A DNA stretch of 6,334 nucleotides from assembly GCA_040880465.1 (NCBI GenBank), contig JBBDIK010000004.1, positions 1 through 6,334 on the forward strand. The letters run 5' to 3'. The notes beneath the pieces were generated by a model, which saw nothing but the letters and a program-made list of their open reading frames with translations, was not told where the DNA came from and ran no database searches. The position numbers were made by a program, and so were the translations under genes. Within the stretch, counting starts at the first letter, position 1. Every line of letters starts with the position of its first letter. Source of the stretch: JBBDIK01 sp040880465. GTDB lineage: Bacteria > Actinomycetota > UBA4738 > JBBDHU01. This document shows positions 5,784 to 6,334 of this stretch, piece by piece.

Positions 5784-6334
5784 GTGAGCCTGAACCAGTA
5801 CGCGTACGGCGGCGGGAACCCGGTCACGATGAGCGATCAAACGGGGATGGCCTACACCCACGCACAATGGGAGAAGGATATGGCTGCCTACTCGGCCGCG
5901 GTTGTCGCCTGGCAGGCCTACGACGCTTCCTACGCGGCCGCGATGGGGGAGTATCTGGGCGACATGGCGGCGTGGTCGTACCACCAGTCCCAGCTCAAGA
6001 CGCACCCCGGGATGAAGCAGTGGCCCATGCCCGTGTTCCATGCACCCCCAACACCGTCCATGCCCCGACCTGGAAACCCACCGGAGGAGCCGCCTGAAGA
6101 CCCACCGGTAGAGGTAAAGCTGAAGGAGACTTTGAGTGCCCCGGTACCGCATGCGTCGCCGGGGATCCCGCCGCCCATCCCGGGGACGGGCGACTACTAC
6201 AACTTCTACAATCAGAGGCCGCTCGCCTACAAGGATGAGGTCGTCTCCGCGGCGCGAGAGTTCCACGTCAAGCCCAAGGGGGAGTTGACCCGCTCTCGTG
6301 GACACGGGTCAGTTTACGCCGGGGCTAGTTCAGA
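5784..6334 (+). CDS. RHS repeat-associated core end plus variable C-terminal tip; N-terminus missing, runs off window
   Basis: The frame is open from 5739 to the right edge without a stop. Its first recognisable part (about 5769-5846) reads PSPNPVSLN, QYAYGGGNPV and SDQTG, which is the closing segment of the RHS repeat-associated core, normally ending in DPxG. The thousand-plus residues of YD repeats that should precede it are absent; the methyltransferase stop lies three bases before the homology. After the core come an Ala/Trp/Tyr/Met-rich helical stretch (residues 23-62 counting from GTG 5784), a Pro-rich linker (about 87-108) and an unrecognised region reaching the edge. In RHS proteins this position holds a variable, often toxic, tip. 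The GTG at 5784 is only a nominal start; no ribosome binding site or promoter is seen. High third-position GC shows it is coding in origin. It may be an orphan tip cassette, a pseudogene remnant, or the product of a chimeric join. Confidence 0.7.
   Translation, partial: MSLNQYAYGGGNPVTMSDQTGMAYTHAQWEKDMAAYSAAVVAWQAYDASYAAAMGEYLGDMAAWSYHQSQLKTHPGMKQWPMPVFHAPPTPSMPRPGNPPEEPPEDPPVEVKLKETLSAPVPHASPGIPPPIPGTGDYYNFYNQRPLAYKDEVVSAAREFHVKPKGELTRSRGHGSVYAGASS

Noticed and set aside
5739..6305. A 188-residue minus-strand open frame opposite the RHS fragment
   Set aside because: The plus strand has clear RHS core homology and codon structure; the minus frame has no recognisable motif and an Arg/Val/Gly-rich shadow composition.

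Overview
The window is high-GC bacterial DNA. The order tuf, rpmG, then two small (R)-hydratase-like genes is the arrangement known from Actinomycetota (rpmG2-hadA-hadB in mycobacteria, rpmG plus two MaoC-like genes ahead of murB in streptomycetes). GTG starts and leaderless-looking promoters of the TANNNT type fit the same phylum. I infer an actinomycete-type bacterium, probably an uncultured one, but cannot name a class.

Layout. Positions 1-1522 (+) hold the housekeeping end of a translation operon: the last 145 residues of EF-Tu, ribosomal protein L33 (54 residues, zinc form), a HadA-like dehydratase subunit and a HadB-like catalytic subunit overlapping it by ATGA. A GC-rich hairpin (1534-1578) separates this operon from a convergent gene on the minus strand (1580-3172) for a 530-residue all-helical, coiled-coil protein with internal repeats and no recognised family. 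A 158-base divergent intergenic region (3173-3330) follows.

Positions 3331-5766 (+) form a compact three-gene set. It encodes a SAM methyltransferase with an N-terminal zinc ribbon, a NodB-fold polysaccharide deacetylase of the XrtA/PEP-CTERM-associated type, and a second SAM methyltransferase whose start overlaps the deacetylase. Together they look like a glycan-modifying module (O- or C-methylation plus N-deacetylation), though the substrate is not visible. The first two genes each have a GGTANCAT box ending 8 or 9 bases before the start codon, a sign of leaderless transcripts. A terminator-like hairpin sits between them.

Almost directly after the last methyltransferase stop codon, a reading frame opens that is not a normal gene start. 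It begins with the final stretch of an RHS repeat-associated core (SLNQYAYGGGNP followed by SDQTG) and continues into a variable tip: an Ala/Trp/Tyr-rich helix, a Pro-rich linker and an unrecognised domain running off the window edge. It looks like a displaced RHS C-terminal tip, the kind of module that carries polymorphic toxins, or else a recombination or assembly junction. This is the part of the window most worth a second look.
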